A DNA stretch of 64,000 nucleotides from Pseudomonas sp. Irchel 3A7 (lineage in GTDB: Bacteria; Pseudomonadota; Gammaproteobacteria; Pseudomonadales; Pseudomonadaceae): contig NZ_FYED01000009.1 of NCBI RefSeq assembly GCF_900187565.1, positions 186,001-250,000 of the forward strand. The letters are read 5' to 3'. Shown piece by piece: positions 1 through 9,247 of the stretch. Within the stretch, counting starts at the first letter, position 1; each line of letters starts with the position of its first letter. The translations under genes were made by a program, and so were the position numbers. The notes below the pieces were generated by a model. That model saw only the letters and a program-made list of their open reading frames with translations. It did no database searches and was not told the origin of the DNA.

Positions 1-102
1 CGCGCGTGAGGACGCGGCCACCTGGATACCGTGAAACTTCACCAACAGGCAGCCGGGCTGCTCGGCGATGGTGATGACAGGGCTAGGACCGGTGCTTTTC
101 AT
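1..102 (-). CDS. DUF427-like protein (5' part only, cut by window edge)
   Basis: Only the first 34 codons are inside the window; the gene runs off the left edge. The start is an ATG at 102 preceded by GAGGAA about 9 bases upstream. The visible residues (MKSTGPSPVITIAEQPGCLL, then VKFHGIQVAASSRA) resemble the N-terminus of DUF427 proteins, small single-domain proteins of unknown function. The assignment rests on recalled family pattern over a short stretch, so it is tentative. Confidence 0.5.
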   Translation of the reverse strand, partial: MKSTGPSPVITIAEQPGCLLVKFHGIQVAASSRA

Positions 103-141
103 GGAATTCGTTCCTCATGACGAAGGTGACCGCGTTATCGT

Positions 142-167
142 TCATCGCGAGCAAGCTCGCTCCTACA
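142..167. repeat. Single REP unit (TGTAGGAGCGAGC family)
   Basis: One palindromic unit reading TCGCGAGCAAGCTCGC followed by TCCTACA. It matches half of the elements at 9248 and 49157. It sits between the DUF427 gene and topB and has no partner nearby. Confidence 0.75.
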
Positions 168-374
168 GCGATGGGCTGCGTCGCAGCCCCAAAACCTGAG
201 ACCACGATGTATCAGGTATAACCCAGATTTTGCATTCGTGAATGCATCACAGCCGAACGGGACCGGTAACCCATCGCAACGCACCCGCTGTACATCCATA
301 CAGATAAAGATTGCCCCCGCGCTCATCACCCGCCATTCTGTGCACCTCCCGGACACTGATCGACGATGGTGGTT

Positions 375-2330
375 ATGCGGCTGTACCTCTGTGAAAAACC
401 TTCCCAGGCCAAAGACATTGCGGCCGTGCTCGGCGCCAAACGTCGCGGTGATGGCTGCTGGCTGGGAACAGATGTCACGGTGACCTGGTGCATCGGCCAT
501 CTGCTGGAAACCGCGCCACCGGATGCCTATGACGCGCGCTACAAGCGCTGGGTGCTGGCGGACCTGCCGATCATTCCGGACAAATGGAAGATGACCGTCA
601 AACCCCGCACGGCCAGCCAGTACAAGGCGGTCAAGCGCCTGCTCGGTGAAGCCGCCGAACTGATCATCGCCACCGACGCCGACCGTGAAGGCGAGATGAT
701 CGCCCGGGAACTGGTGGAGCATTGCCGCTATCGTGGACCGATCCGTCGCTTGTGGCTGTCAGCGCTGGACGATGCCTCGATCCGCAAGGCCCTCGCCGCG
801 CTCAAGCCGGGAACGGAGACCTTCAGCCTGTATCATTCGGCACTGGGCCGTAGCCGGGCAGATTGGCTGATCGGGATGAACATGAGCCGGCTGTTCACCC
901 TGCTGGGGCGCCAGTCCGGTTATCAGGGCGTGCTGCCGGTCGGCCGGGTGCAAACGCCGACCCTGCGCCTAGTGGTGGATCGGGACCGCAGCATTGCCGA
1001 TTTCATTCCGGTCGCCTATTGGGCCATCGACGTGCAACTGCTGCATCACGGTATCCCCTTCACTGCCCAATGGCGGGCGGACGCCGATGTTTGTGACGAT
1101 CAGGATCGCTGCCTGAATCAGACGCGGGCCCAGCAGGCCGCTGCTGCGATGACGGGCGCCGCGAGTGCCAGGGTGATCAAGCTGCGTACCGAGCGGATGC
1201 GCGAAGTGGCCCCGCTGCCCTTCGACCTGGGGACCTTGCAGGAAGTCTGCTCGAAGAAACTCGGGCTTGGCGCCCAGGAAACCCTCGATATCGCCCAGGC
1301 ACTCTACGAAACCCACAAAGTCATCACCTATCCGCGCAGCGACTGCGGTTACCTGCCACTCAGCCAGCACAGCGAGGCGCCGGGCATTCTGGCGGCATTG
1401 CGCCAGGCCGACCCGGCGCTGAACGCCTTGCACGACCACCTGGAGCCACAACGCCGCTCACGGGCCTGGAACGATGCAAAAGTCAGCGCACACCACGGCA
1501 TCATCCCCACCGCGGCGGCGAAGAACCTTGAACGACTGGCGGGCAAGCAGCGCGCGGTCTACACCCTGATTCGTGCACGGTATCTGGCGCAGTTCCTGCC
1601 CAATCACGAATACGACCGCACCCAGGCCGACTTCGATTGCGCCGGTGAAGCCTTGCGCGCAGTCGGCAAGCAGATCGTCGAACCTGGCTGGAAGCGCGCC
1701 CTGCCCGAGGCCCTTGCCCCAAACCCGAACAAGGCTCGTGAAGTGCCGGCCCCGCAAACCCTGCCGAACCTCAGGGAAGGCATTGATTGCGCGGTGGCCA
1801 ACGTACAACTCAAGGACCTCTGGACCCAACCGCCCAAGCCCTTCACCGAAGGCGACCTGATCAAAGCCATGAAGAACGTCGCCAGGCTCGTGGAAGATCC
1901 GTTGCTCAAGCAGAAGCTCAAGGACACCACCGGTATCGGCACGGAGGCGACCCGCGCCTCGATCATCCAGGGCCTGCTCGACCGCGGTTACCTGATCAAG
2001 AACGGCAAGGCACTTTCAGCAACCCCGGCCGCGTTCAGCCTGATCGATGCCGTGCCGCGAGCGATTGCCGATCCGGGCACCACGGCGATCTGGGAGCAGG
2101 CACTGGACATGGTGCAGAGCGGCGAAATGAGTCTCGAAGAATTCGTTACCAAACAGGCGGCATGGATGAGCAAACAGGTGGCCCGCTGTGCAGGCCTGAG
2201 CCTGACCATCAGCGGCCCGGCAAGCCCCGCCGGGCGTGGTGCCACGCCGTGGAAAAACAAGCGCAAGCCCGCCAAGCGCAAGGCATCGACTGGCGCTAAA
2301 CGCACAGCAAAACCGTCGAGCAAGGCTTGA
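375..2330 (+). CDS. topB: DNA topoisomerase III
   Basis: Type IA topoisomerase of 651 aa that passes single strands through a transient 5'-phosphotyrosine break and helps decatenate replication and recombination intermediates. The N-terminus MRLYLCEKPSQAKDIA and the acidic ATDADREGE motif (residues about 99-107) form the Toprim domain. The active-site tyrosine is in ITYPRSDCGYLP (about residue 319). HSALGRSRADWLIGMNMSR matches the conserved domain I/III block. Length equals E. coli TopB (653 aa). I chose the ATG at 375 because MRLY aligns with the family start; an in-frame ATG at 366 would add three residues. The ribosome site is weak. The C-terminus ends in a lysine/arginine-rich tail, probably a DNA-binding extension. 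Confidence 0.95.
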   Translation: MRLYLCEKPSQAKDIAAVLGAKRRGDGCWLGTDVTVTWCIGHLLETAPPDAYDARYKRWVLADLPIIPDKWKMTVKPRTASQYKAVKRLLGEAAELIIATDADREGEMIARELVEHCRYRGPIRRLWLSALDDASIRKALAALKPGTETFSLYHSALGRSRADWLIGMNMSRLFTLLGRQSGYQGVLPVGRVQTPTLRLVVDRDRSIADFIPVAYWAIDVQLLHHGIPFTAQWRADADVCDDQDRCLNQTRAQQAAAAMTGAASARVIKLRTERMREVAPLPFDLGTLQEVCSKKLGLGAQETLDIAQALYETHKVITYPRSDCGYLPLSQHSEAPGILAALRQADPALNALHDHLEPQRRSRAWNDAKVSAHHGIIPTAAAKNLERLAGKQRAVYTLIRARYLAQFLPNHEYDRTQADFDCAGEALRAVGKQIVEPGWKRALPEALAPNPNKAREVPAPQTLPNLREGIDCAVANVQLKDLWTQPPKPFTEGDLIKAMKNVARLVEDPLLKQKLKDTTGIGTEATRASIIQGLLDRGYLIKNGKALSATPAAFSLIDAVPRAIADPGTTAIWEQALDMVQSGEMSLEEFVTKQAAWMSKQVARCAGLSLTISGPASPAGRGATPWKNKRKPAKRKASTGAKRTAKPSSKA

Positions 2331-2356
2331 AGGCAACTCAAGCCTGACACCGATCC

Positions 2357-2458
2357 TGTGGCGAGGGAGCTTGCTCCCGCTGGACTGCGTAGCAGTCCCA
2401 TCTTTTTGGGGAAAAGGGGCCGCTTCGCGACCCAGCGGGAGCAAGCTCCCTCGCCACA
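2357..2458. repeat. REPIN, TGTGGCGAGGGAGC family
   Basis: Two inverted arms, TGTGGCGAGGGAGCTTGCTC and its complement, flank a loop of about 50 bases. It lies directly after topB and could also act as a transcript end. The same family is at 18970 and 58224. Confidence 0.85.
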
Positions 2459-2511
2459 GTTTTCTCGTCGTTCGAACTATCCTTGACTGACGGGATCAGG
2501 AGCGACTTCGC

Positions 2512-3015
2512 ATGCCCTCGATAGAACTGCACCCCGCCCAACGCGACGAACTGGAAACCATCGAAAACCTGATGCAGTTCTACACCTATGACTTCAGCGA
2601 GTGGTTGCCGCTGAAACTGGGTGAGCACGGTTTTTTCAACATTCAGCCCCTGCCGGACTACTGGCGCAAACCCGCGACCCGGCCGTTTCTGATCCGCGTC
2701 GACGGCGAACTGGCAGGTTTCGTGACCGTGGATGACGACACCCACCTGCCCGGCGCCTGCTACAACATCGGCTACCTGTTTGTCGCACGGCACTTTCGTG
2801 GCCAGGGTGTCGCGAGGTTTGTCGTATCCACCCTCTTGAGCCGCTTCCCCGGTCAATGGCAGATTTTCCACATCGAGGCCAACCAGCCCGCGCGCCTGTT
2901 CTGGACGGCGATCATGCCGGGGCTTAGCCGGGACGGATTCACCCGGCATCAGCAAACGATCAAGGGTTATCCCTGCACCCTCTACCGCTTCGAAGTCTCG
3001 CCGCAACCCGCCTGA
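2512..3015 (+). CDS. GNAT-family acetyltransferase
   Basis: A 167-aa single-domain protein. The acetyl-CoA binding motif A is visible as GYLFVARHFRGQGVARF (residues about 87-103), preceded by the usual strand with LIRVDGELAGFVTVDD. It resembles the predicted acetyltransferase group of COG5628; the substrate cannot be inferred. The start ATG at 2512 has AGGAG about 8 bases upstream. It stands alone between a REPIN and a non-coding stretch. Confidence 0.8.
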   Translation: MPSIELHPAQRDELETIENLMQFYTYDFSEWLPLKLGEHGFFNIQPLPDYWRKPATRPFLIRVDGELAGFVTVDDDTHLPGACYNIGYLFVARHFRGQGVARFVVSTLLSRFPGQWQIFHIEANQPARLFWTAIMPGLSRDGFTRHQQTIKGYPCTLYRFEVSPQPA

Positions 3016-3534
3016 CCGGCGCTTTCCCCCCACTTTTTTTAATTCCACACAGCTTTGTCCGACAATATGTAGTGACCAAAAATAATCACTACAAAACCGT
3101 TGACGCCTTCGATTTGCCCTTGCATGATGCAGACGTCTCCCCGATCGGGAGTACAGGCAACACGTTTGAGCAAGCTCGTCTGACCGCCGAGCTGTTTTTT
3201 CCGGATACACGCTGCCCACAAGGCAGATTGAAGAAGCTGACCTGGCCTGAACGTCCAGTACAAGGGCGAGAAGCGCTGGCGATCCATCCTCATGAAGCTT
3301 GTGGCCGACCCTGAAAGCGTTGGCAGGGCCAGAAGGTTTTCGCCGCTTCTCTTCGTTGTGACGCTATTGCGTAGCAGTTATTCAACACGACTACATGCAA
3401 CAGACGCAGGACCTCGCCGATTTCGGCGGACGACTGCTGACGTCCTGGTTTCGGTGCCAGGGATCAACTAACCGATGGGCTACTTGTATTAGCGAATCAA
3501 CTTTGAAAGATCACCAATTGGTCAAGGGAGCTTT
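3016..3534. other. Intergenic stretch without a convincing gene
   Basis: About 520 bases. Open frames here (for example one opened by GTG at 3072) lack ribosome sites and family resemblance. The one clear signal is the inverted repeat at 3069-3092. Around 3255-3350 the third frame reads like protein (YKGEKRWRSILMKLVADPES), so a decayed gene is possible, but I cannot name it. Confidence 0.4.
3069..3092. promoter_or_regulatory. Perfect 7-bp inverted repeat, possible operator
   Basis: GTAGTGA and TCACTAC separated by 10 bases. Arm length and spacing suit a dimeric repressor site. No gene with a good start follows closely, so it may be a relic. Inference only. Confidence 0.3.
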
Positions 3535-3867
3535 ATGATGAATCTGAACAATCAACCGACTATCGAAGAACTGGCTCGTCTGTTCGCGGCGAAAAAAGAT
3601 ACGCTCGACAACCATATTCTGTGGATCAGCAAAACGGGCCAGGTTCATATCGACTGCCTGTCGCCCCACGCCCATGAAGCGGAGTTCGACCAGAACAACC
3701 AGAACCTGCTTGCCCGACTGAAGATGTACCGTCGCGGCCAGGGCTACGTCGGCAAGAAAGCCGCAGCCGACAAAGACTTCATCGGCAGTGTTCTGCAAAC
3801 GCTGAAACAGGCCTGGGCCTCGATGCAGAACCAGAACGAAGTTCGGGTGATTGATCGGTTGTACTAA
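3535..3867 (+). CDS. Conserved small hypothetical protein
   Basis: 110 aa, mixed polarity, no signal peptide or membrane span. AGGGAGC lies 7-10 bases upstream of two adjacent ATG codons (3535 and 3538); either may be used. A strong hairpin terminator follows at 3903, so this is a complete single-gene unit. I do not recognise the family. The protein is rich in Asn and Gln and lacks obvious catalytic motifs. Confidence 0.75.
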   Translation: MMNLNNQPTIEELARLFAAKKDTLDNHILWISKTGQVHIDCLSPHAHEAEFDQNNQNLLARLKMYRRGQGYVGKKAAADKDFIGSVLQTLKQAWASMQNQNEVRVIDRLY

Positions 3868-3902
3868 TTAAGTTGAGTCGTCGCTGACTCATTAAATAAA
3901 AG

Positions 3903-3933
3903 GGCCTGCTCTCAAAAAGAGCAGGCCTTTTTT
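3903..3933 (+). terminator. Rho-independent terminator
   Basis: A 10-bp perfect stem (GGCCTGCTCT / AGAGCAGGCC) with a 5-base loop and six T. It ends the transcript of the gene at 3535. Confidence 0.9.
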
Positions 3934-3965
3934 AATGCCCGATATTCAGGTTCAACCACATCCAC

Positions 3966-4055
3966 TGTGGGAGCGAGCCTGCTCGCGAAAGCTGACTGCC
4001 AGTCGATATCAATGTTGAATGTGCTGCCGCATTCGCGAGCAGGCTCGCTCCCACA
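3966..4055. repeat. REPIN, TGTGGGAGCGAGCC family
   Basis: Arms TGTGGGAGCGAGCCTGCTCG and its complement about 90 bases end to end, lying after the 3' end of cynR. Confidence 0.9.
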
Positions 4056-4071
4056 CTGGGGGTTGTGGTGG

Positions 4072-4953
4072 TCATGAGAAATTTGTACCCAACACCAACT
4101 CCACAAACGCCAACGACGCCGCGCTGTGATAATTGTTCTTGCGCCGAAGCAACGCCGCCCCACGCCTCGGCGCCTCACCCGCCAATGGAATCTTGCGCAA
4201 GGCACGATCGCCCGTGGCGATAGGTTCCGGAAGGATCGTCGCCATCGCGGTGTGGCGAATGACTTCCAGCAGGGTATTGACCGAATTGACCTCAATGGCC
4301 ACCTTCGGTGTGATACGCGCCTGAACGAAATATTCGTCAATACAGGTGCGGGTAACGAAGCCGGGAGTCAACAGAGCGAACTCCAGTTCCGCCATCTGTT
4401 GCGTGGTCAATGGGGTCTGATGCTCATACAACGGATGCGCCCGGCCAACCATCAGCCCCAACGTCTCGGTAAATGCAGGGATCGACTCGATGTCGGCGTT
4501 CCTTACCTGATCAAACGCAATCGCGATGTCCAGTGAATCCTCCGCCAACCCGGTTTCGATGTCGTCCATCGACAACTCGAACACCTCCAGGTGGATATGC
4601 GGATACCGCTCCACGTAATCGCGCACCAGCGGCCCCACCAGATACGCCATGAAGGTCGGGGTCATGGCCAGGCGCAGGCTGCCGCGGGACAAGTCCTTCA
4701 CGTCATGCAACGCACGCTTGCCCGCCTCCAGCTCCACCAGCACCCGACGGGCGCATTCGATATAGGCCTGGCCTGCATCGGTGGGTTTGACCGTGCGCGA
4801 GGTGCGGTCGAACAGGCTGACACCGAGGGTTTCTTCCAGCTGCCGAATCTGTTGCGACAGGGTCGGCTGCGACACGTGCAAGGCTTCGGCGGCACGGGTG
4901 AAACCGCCGTTGTCGGCGACGGCCAGCAAATAACGCAGATGACGTAGCAGCAT
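4072..4953 (-). CDS. cynR: LysR-type activator of the cyanate operon
   Basis: 293 aa. The N-terminal winged helix has the LysR core AAEALHVSQPTLSQQIRQLE. Central and C-terminal segments such as GSLRLAMTPTFMAYLVGPL and ALLRRKNNYHSAA align closely with recalled E. coli CynR. CynR senses cyanate and activates cynS/cynT. It is divergent from cynS with a shared intergenic region. The start at 4953 (MLLRHLRY) matches the E. coli start; an in-frame ATG at 4968 would add five residues. Ribosome sites for both are weak. Confidence 0.9.
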   Translation of the reverse strand: MLLRHLRYLLAVADNGGFTRAAEALHVSQPTLSQQIRQLEETLGVSLFDRTSRTVKPTDAGQAYIECARRVLVELEAGKRALHDVKDLSRGSLRLAMTPTFMAYLVGPLVRDYVERYPHIHLEVFELSMDDIETGLAEDSLDIAIAFDQVRNADIESIPAFTETLGLMVGRAHPLYEHQTPLTTQQMAELEFALLTPGFVTRTCIDEYFVQARITPKVAIEVNSVNTLLEVIRHTAMATILPEPIATGDRALRKIPLAGEAPRRGAALLRRKNNYHSAASLAFVELVLGTNFS

Positions 4954-5075
4954 GGGCAAACCATCCATAGGCAGTACTTATGCGTTGCATTGTATATCGG
5001 TCTTGGACGCTATGGATCGATCGGCAGAAGATGACTCCACACCCAAGCACATCCCCCTGCAACAGGAGATTCACC
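4954..5075. promoter_or_regulatory. cynR-cynS divergent promoter region
   Basis: About 120 bases between the divergent starts. CCATAG at 4965-4970 and CTATGG at 5010-5015 form a spaced inverted repeat that could contribute to CynR binding. No verified -10/-35 pair is claimed. Confidence 0.5.
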
Positions 5076-5543
5076 ATGCAACAGTCCCATGCCTACAACG
5101 ACACCAGCCTTGAACTGACCGCCAGGATTCTCGACGCAAAAGCTCGCAAAAATCTGTCCTTCGAAGACGTCGCTGAAGGCACCGGCCTTGGCTTGGCTTA
5201 CGTCACTGCCGCTCTACTCGGCCAGCACCCGCTGCCGGAAAGCGCCGCCAACGTGATCGGCGAAAAACTCGAACTGGATGCCGATTCGGTAGCCCGCCTG
5301 CAAATCATCCCGCTGCGCGGCAGCCTCTCGGGTGTCCCGACCGACCCGACCATCTACCGCTTCTACGAAATGATCCAGATCTACGGCACCACCCTCAAAG
5401 CCCTGGTTCACGAACAGTTCGGCGACGGCATCATCAGCGCGATCAACTTCAAGCTCGATATGAAGAAAGTCGAAGATCCTGAAGGTGGTCATCGTGCAGT
5501 GATCACCCTCGATGGCAAGTTCCTGCCTCTGCGTCCTTTCTGA
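5076..5543 (+). CDS. cynS: Cyanate hydratase (cyanase)
   Basis: 155 aa, one residue shorter than E. coli CynS. It converts cyanate and bicarbonate to CO2 and carbamate, which decays to ammonia and CO2. The catalytic triad is present: Arg95 and Glu98 in TIYRFYEM and Ser121 in GIISAINFKL, matching R96/E99/S122 of E. coli. The N-terminal helical domain and C-terminal dimer-forming end KFLPLRPF are intact. The start ATG at 5076 has AGGAG 8 bases upstream; the longer open frame from 4980 is upstream read-through. It is followed by the carbonic anhydrase gene, which supplies bicarbonate. Confidence 0.97.
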   Translation: MQQSHAYNDTSLELTARILDAKARKNLSFEDVAEGTGLGLAYVTAALLGQHPLPESAANVIGEKLELDADSVARLQIIPLRGSLSGVPTDPTIYRFYEMIQIYGTTLKALVHEQFGDGIISAINFKLDMKKVEDPEGGHRAVITLDGKFLPLRPF

Positions 5544-5604
5544 GTCGACACCGGGCCCGCACTGCCGCGCGGGCCAAACACCGCACATTCACGAGGACGC
5601 AACC

Positions 5605-6267
5605 ATGCAAGCGCTCATCGAAGGTTTTCTGAAGTTCCAGAAAGAAGCCTTTCCGCAACGCACTGACCTGTTCAAACACCTGGCCACCACCCAACACCCG
5701 GGTACTTTGTTCATCACCTGTTCCGACAGCCGTGTCGTGCCGGAACTGCTGACCCAGCAAGAGCCCGGTGAGCTGTTTGTCATCCGTAACGCCGGCAATA
5801 TCGTGCCCTCCTACAGCCCCCATCCCGGCGGTGTGTCGGCCACGGTCGAATACGCCGTCGCGGTACTGGGGGTGACCGATATCGTCATCTGCGGCCATTC
5901 GGACTGCGGCGCGATGACCGCTGTCGCCAAGTGCACCTGCATGGATCATTTGCCCGCCGTCGGCAGTTGGCTGCAACACGCCGAGTCGGCAAAAGTCATC
6001 AACGAATCCCGGCCCCATGCCAGTGAAGCGGCGAAAGTCAGCTCGATGGTGCGCGAAAATGTGATCGCGCAACTGGCCAATATCCAGACGCATCCGAGCG
6101 TGCGCCTGGCCCGGGAGAAAGGCCTGTTGAATTTGCATGGTTGGGTGTACGACATCGAGACCGGTTCGGTCGATGCCCTGGATGCCAATAGCCACCGTTT
6201 CGTGGCGCTCTGCGAGTATCCGGACACCTGCGCCCTTCCCGCACGATCCGCAGAAGCAGCAGCCTGA
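5605..6267 (+). CDS. cynT: Beta-class carbonic anhydrase of the cyanate operon
   Basis: 220 aa, cytoplasmic. It regenerates bicarbonate from the CO2 made by cyanase so that the cell is not depleted. Zinc ligands are Cys39, His98 and Cys101, with Asp41-Arg43 in CSDSRVVPE, as in beta-CAs. It aligns over its length with recalled E. coli CynT (219 aa). The start ATG at 5605 has GAGGA upstream. The order here is cynS-cynT, unlike E. coli cynTSX, and no cynX transporter follows. Confidence 0.95.
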   Translation: MQALIEGFLKFQKEAFPQRTDLFKHLATTQHPGTLFITCSDSRVVPELLTQQEPGELFVIRNAGNIVPSYSPHPGGVSATVEYAVAVLGVTDIVICGHSDCGAMTAVAKCTCMDHLPAVGSWLQHAESAKVINESRPHASEAAKVSSMVRENVIAQLANIQTHPSVRLAREKGLLNLHGWVYDIETGSVDALDANSHRFVALCEYPDTCALPARSAEAAA

Positions 6268-6295
6268 AGTTTGAACCTGTTGACAGAGAGACGAT

Positions 6296-6332
6296 CGGTC
6301 CAGCGCTCCCGGCTCACGGGAGCGCTGGACCG
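6296..6332. terminator. Strong hairpin between convergent cynT and BON gene
   Basis: A 16-bp perfect stem (CGGTCCAGCGCTCCCG and complement) with a 5-base loop. Neither side has a T-run, so it may be a bidirectional or Rho-assisted end rather than a classical terminator. Confidence 0.6.
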
Positions 6333-6347
6333 ACACGATCGACAGGG

Positions 6348-6698
6348 TTATTTATCGTCCATCCTCGTTGACGATTGTGAGCGCTTTTCAGGGGCCTCTT
6401 CAGCGTTGGGTGGTTCTGGAATATGGCCTGGCGTGAACACGTGAGTCAGCAGGTCTCGGGCATCGACTTCGACGACGCCCTGAACCGAACGAGCCAGACC
6501 AACCGCTTGCTCACACTGTTTATGGGTGTTGACGCGACCGCTCAACGCCACCGTGCCCCCATGGGTTTTGACATGGATTTGCAAACCCAGGCTTGGTTCG
6601 GCCATGGCCAGGGCTGACTTCACCCTGGCGGTAATCCATGTGTCGTGAACGCCTCTTTCCAGATCCTGAGAGTAATGTTGAAACGAATGAAGTTTCAT
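6348..6698 (-). CDS. BON-domain protein
   Basis: 116 aa. One BON domain is visible from about residue 20: ITARVKSALAMAEPSLGLQI, then HGGTVALSGRVNTHKQCEQA. BON domains occur in OsmY-like and membrane-binding stress proteins. There is no signal peptide, so it is probably cytoplasmic. The start ATG at 6698 has GAAGAGGG upstream; the longer frame to 6827 is not supported. It is convergent with cynT and not obviously connected to it. Confidence 0.8.
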   Translation of the reverse strand: MKLHSFQHYSQDLERGVHDTWITARVKSALAMAEPSLGLQIHVKTHGGTVALSGRVNTHKQCEQAVGLARSVQGVVEVDARDLLTHVFTPGHIPEPPNAEEAPEKRSQSSTRMDDK

Positions 6699-6869
6699 GA
6701 TGTAACCCTCTTCACGGAAGCAGATGCGCCGCCCGCCCCATTTGCGGTGCAGCCCTCTGCCTCTCAGGCGAGCGTATGGAACATCTGATTCGTTTTGGAG
6801 TGCTCGCCCGCCAATACAGACGCACATGAAAAGTATAGTGCGGCCTTCGCCCGGGGTCGGGGCGCCGAC

Positions 6870-8372
6870 TCAACGCTTGACCGATAGATCCGTCTGGGTC
6901 ATGCGGCTGCGAATGGTAAAAACACCGTCGCCCGAGAGAATCGCGCTGCGCGCAAACAGCCGGCCACTCTCCCAGTTCGACAGGCCCAGTTCCGGCTTGT
7001 TGAGTGCGTACTGGCCGTCGACCCAACGGGTAATGCCGTTGCCGACAAACGGTGCGTTGACCGCGTTGTAGAAACGCTCCTGCGTCGCCGCATCTTCGCT
7101 GATCAGCGACACCGTGAACTGCGGGCTGTAGCGATTGAACAAGGCGATGGCACTGTCCAGGTCGTCGACGATTTTCAGGCTGACTTCCGGGGTTTCTTCC
7201 CACTCCCACTCGCGGCCCAATTGCTCTTCGGGCAGCGCTTCGGCCAGGGCTTCGGTGCGGTAGCCTTCGGCGCGGTAAACCTCGACGGTCGCGCTTTGCC
7301 AATCGCCGGGCAGGAACGCTTCGCTATCCTCGACGATGTGCAACTTACAACCCTGGCCCCGTGCCTTGCCGGCCTGTTGCAGCGCGTCGAGAAACAGCGG
7401 TACCAGTTCGGTGGCGCGGTCGCGGTGAATCAGGCAGACGTTCAGGGTGTTGCAGACCTTGCGGTCGAGGGAGTTGCGCACCACGCTGGCGAAACGCGTG
7501 GCATCGGCATCGGTATCGGCGATCAGCCAGGCACCACCGGTGCCGTGCAAGCTGACGGCGGTGCCGGCCTGCTGCGCGATACTGCCCAACTGGCTGACGG
7601 CACGCCCCGAACCACGGGCCACCGCCAGTGACAGACGGCGGTCGGCGAACATCGCCCAACCGGCGGCATGATTGACGCTTTCCACCAGCGACACGGCGCC
7701 GCTCGGCAAGCCAGCATCGGCGAGCGCGGGATTGAGTGCATGGGTGACGATCGCCTGGGCGGTGCCCAACGCATCGCTGCCAATGCGCAGGACCGCCGTG
7801 TTGCCGGTGCGCAACACACCGGCGGCATCGGCGAAGACGTTCGGCCGGCCTTCGAAGACGAACGCGACGATGCCCAGCGGCGACACCACTTGCTCGACTT
7901 TCCAGCCATCGTGCACGACACAACTGATGACTTTGCCGCGCGAGGCCGGGGCATCGCGCCAGGCACGCAGCCCGGCGATCATGTCGCGGCGCATGCGTTC
8001 GTCGGCCAGCAAGCGCGTGGTTGAACGACCACGGGCCTTGGCGCGCTCGATGTCGGCCTGGTTGGCCGCTTCGATCAAGGCCCAGCATGCCGGGTTTTCC
8101 AGGCGTTGAGCGAACAGGTCGAAGAAGGTGCTGATGGCCTGATCCGACACCGCCGACATGGCGGTAAACGCCGCCTCCGCACGCTCGATGGCAACGGCTG
8201 CCGCTTGCTGGTCAGCCACCGGAATCAACAACAATTCGCCGCTGACCTGCTCCACCAACAGGTGGTCTCCGGGCTGGAAGCGCGCCGCCAGTTCGGGGCT
8301 GACCACAGTGACACGATTACCGGCGAAAGGGATCGGCGTGCCAGCGACTAGACGTTCGAGCGCAAGAGACAT
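6870..8372 (-). CDS. Glutamate-5-semialdehyde dehydrogenase-like aldehyde dehydrogenase
   Basis: 500 aa. The ALDH fold is shown by SPLGIVAFVFEGRPNVFADA (cofactor region) and the catalytic cysteine in DRKVCNTLNVCLIHR. Sequence style is that of ProA (gamma-glutamyl phosphate reductase), but it is about 80 residues longer than a typical ProA and begins differently, so it is probably a paralogue with another substrate. The start MSLALERLVAG at 8372 is chosen; the open frame continues upstream only by reading through a REPIN. It stands alone on the minus strand. Confidence 0.75.
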   Translation of the reverse strand: MSLALERLVAGTPIPFAGNRVTVVSPELAARFQPGDHLLVEQVSGELLLIPVADQQAAAVAIERAEAAFTAMSAVSDQAISTFFDLFAQRLENPACWALIEAANQADIERAKARGRSTTRLLADERMRRDMIAGLRAWRDAPASRGKVISCVVHDGWKVEQVVSPLGIVAFVFEGRPNVFADAAGVLRTGNTAVLRIGSDALGTAQAIVTHALNPALADAGLPSGAVSLVESVNHAAGWAMFADRRLSLAVARGSGRAVSQLGSIAQQAGTAVSLHGTGGAWLIADTDADATRFASVVRNSLDRKVCNTLNVCLIHRDRATELVPLFLDALQQAGKARGQGCKLHIVEDSEAFLPGDWQSATVEVYRAEGYRTEALAEALPEEQLGREWEWEETPEVSLKIVDDLDSAIALFNRYSPQFTVSLISEDAATQERFYNAVNAPFVGNGITRWVDGQYALNKPELGLSNWESGRLFARSAILSGDGVFTIRSRMTQTDLSVKR

Positions 8373-8424
8373 GAAGCGGTTACACCATGCAATGGGCGGG
8401 GGGAAAAATGTATAGCAAAAGTCC

Positions 8425-8514
8425 TGTGGGAGCGAGCCTGCTCGCGAAGAGGCCATCACCTTCAACATACATGCCGACTGACCCACTGCCTTCGCGAGCA
8501 GGCTCGCTCCCACA
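8425..8514. repeat. REPIN, TGTGGGAGCGAGCC family
   Basis: Paired inverted arms spanning 90 bases, upstream of the ProA-like gene. Translation of this element makes the false N-terminal extension of that gene's open frame. Confidence 0.9.
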
Positions 8515-8709
8515 AGGGGTCATCAACGCCTTGAGGCTACGTATCAAAGTGTGTACAGCCCCGCCCCAGACACAACAAACCTTCAAACCCCGCGCCGGGG
8601 ACACATCGCAGATACACCTGCCTGATGAAATTCACCTGTCGATTGGCCAAGCCGATCCTTGCGCTGAACGGGCACGCGTCGCCCGACATCCCTGACTTGA
8701 AGGAGACCA

Positions 8710-9231
8710 ATGTCCATGAGCACTTCGATTTCATCGGCCGTCAAAGGCCTGCACCTGAACCTTGACCGTGCCGGCAGCTGGATCGCGCCGCTAACGCTGC
8801 GGGTATTCCTGGCCTGGGAATTCTTCGAGTCAGGCCTGGAGAAATACAATGGCGAAAACTGGTTCGCCGATATCCAGGACCGCTTCCTGTTTCCGTTCAA
8901 CCACCTGCCGGCCACGTTGAACTGGGAACTGTCGATGTGGGTGGAACTGATCTGCGCCCTCGCCCTGCTGGCGGGACTGGCCACACGGTTTTCGGCGATC
9001 AGCCTGATCGTGGTCACCATCGTCGCGACCGCCGCTGTTCACTGGCCCGCTGACTGGTCGAGTCTGAGCGAGCTGGCCCAGGGTTACTCCATCACCAACA
9101 AAGGTTACGGCAACTTCAAACTGCCGCTGATCTACCTTGCCGCCCTGGTACCCCTGGTGTTCACAGGTCCGGGCAAACTCAGCCTCGATGCGCTGCTGGC
9201 GCGCGTCTTCTGGCGTCGCAGCAACCACTGA
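8710..9231 (+). CDS. DoxX-family membrane protein
   Basis: 173 aa inner-membrane protein with four likely spans: around residues 25-45 (APLTLRVFLAWEFFESGLEK, the typical DoxX opening), 72-92, 95-112 and 130-150. DoxX proteins are linked to redox or thiol stress, but the role here is unknown. AAGGAG lies just ahead of ATG 8710; a second in-frame ATG at 8716 has better spacing and may be the true start. Confidence 0.85.
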   Translation: MSMSTSISSAVKGLHLNLDRAGSWIAPLTLRVFLAWEFFESGLEKYNGENWFADIQDRFLFPFNHLPATLNWELSMWVELICALALLAGLATRFSAISLIVVTIVATAAVHWPADWSSLSELAQGYSITNKGYGNFKLPLIYLAALVPLVFTGPGKLSLDALLARVFWRRSNH

Positions 9232-9247
9232 AACGAAACGCATCCCT

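Noticed and set aside
3072..3314. 80-codon frame opened by GTG
   Set aside because: No ribosome site, an operator-like palindrome covers its start and no family resemblance is seen.
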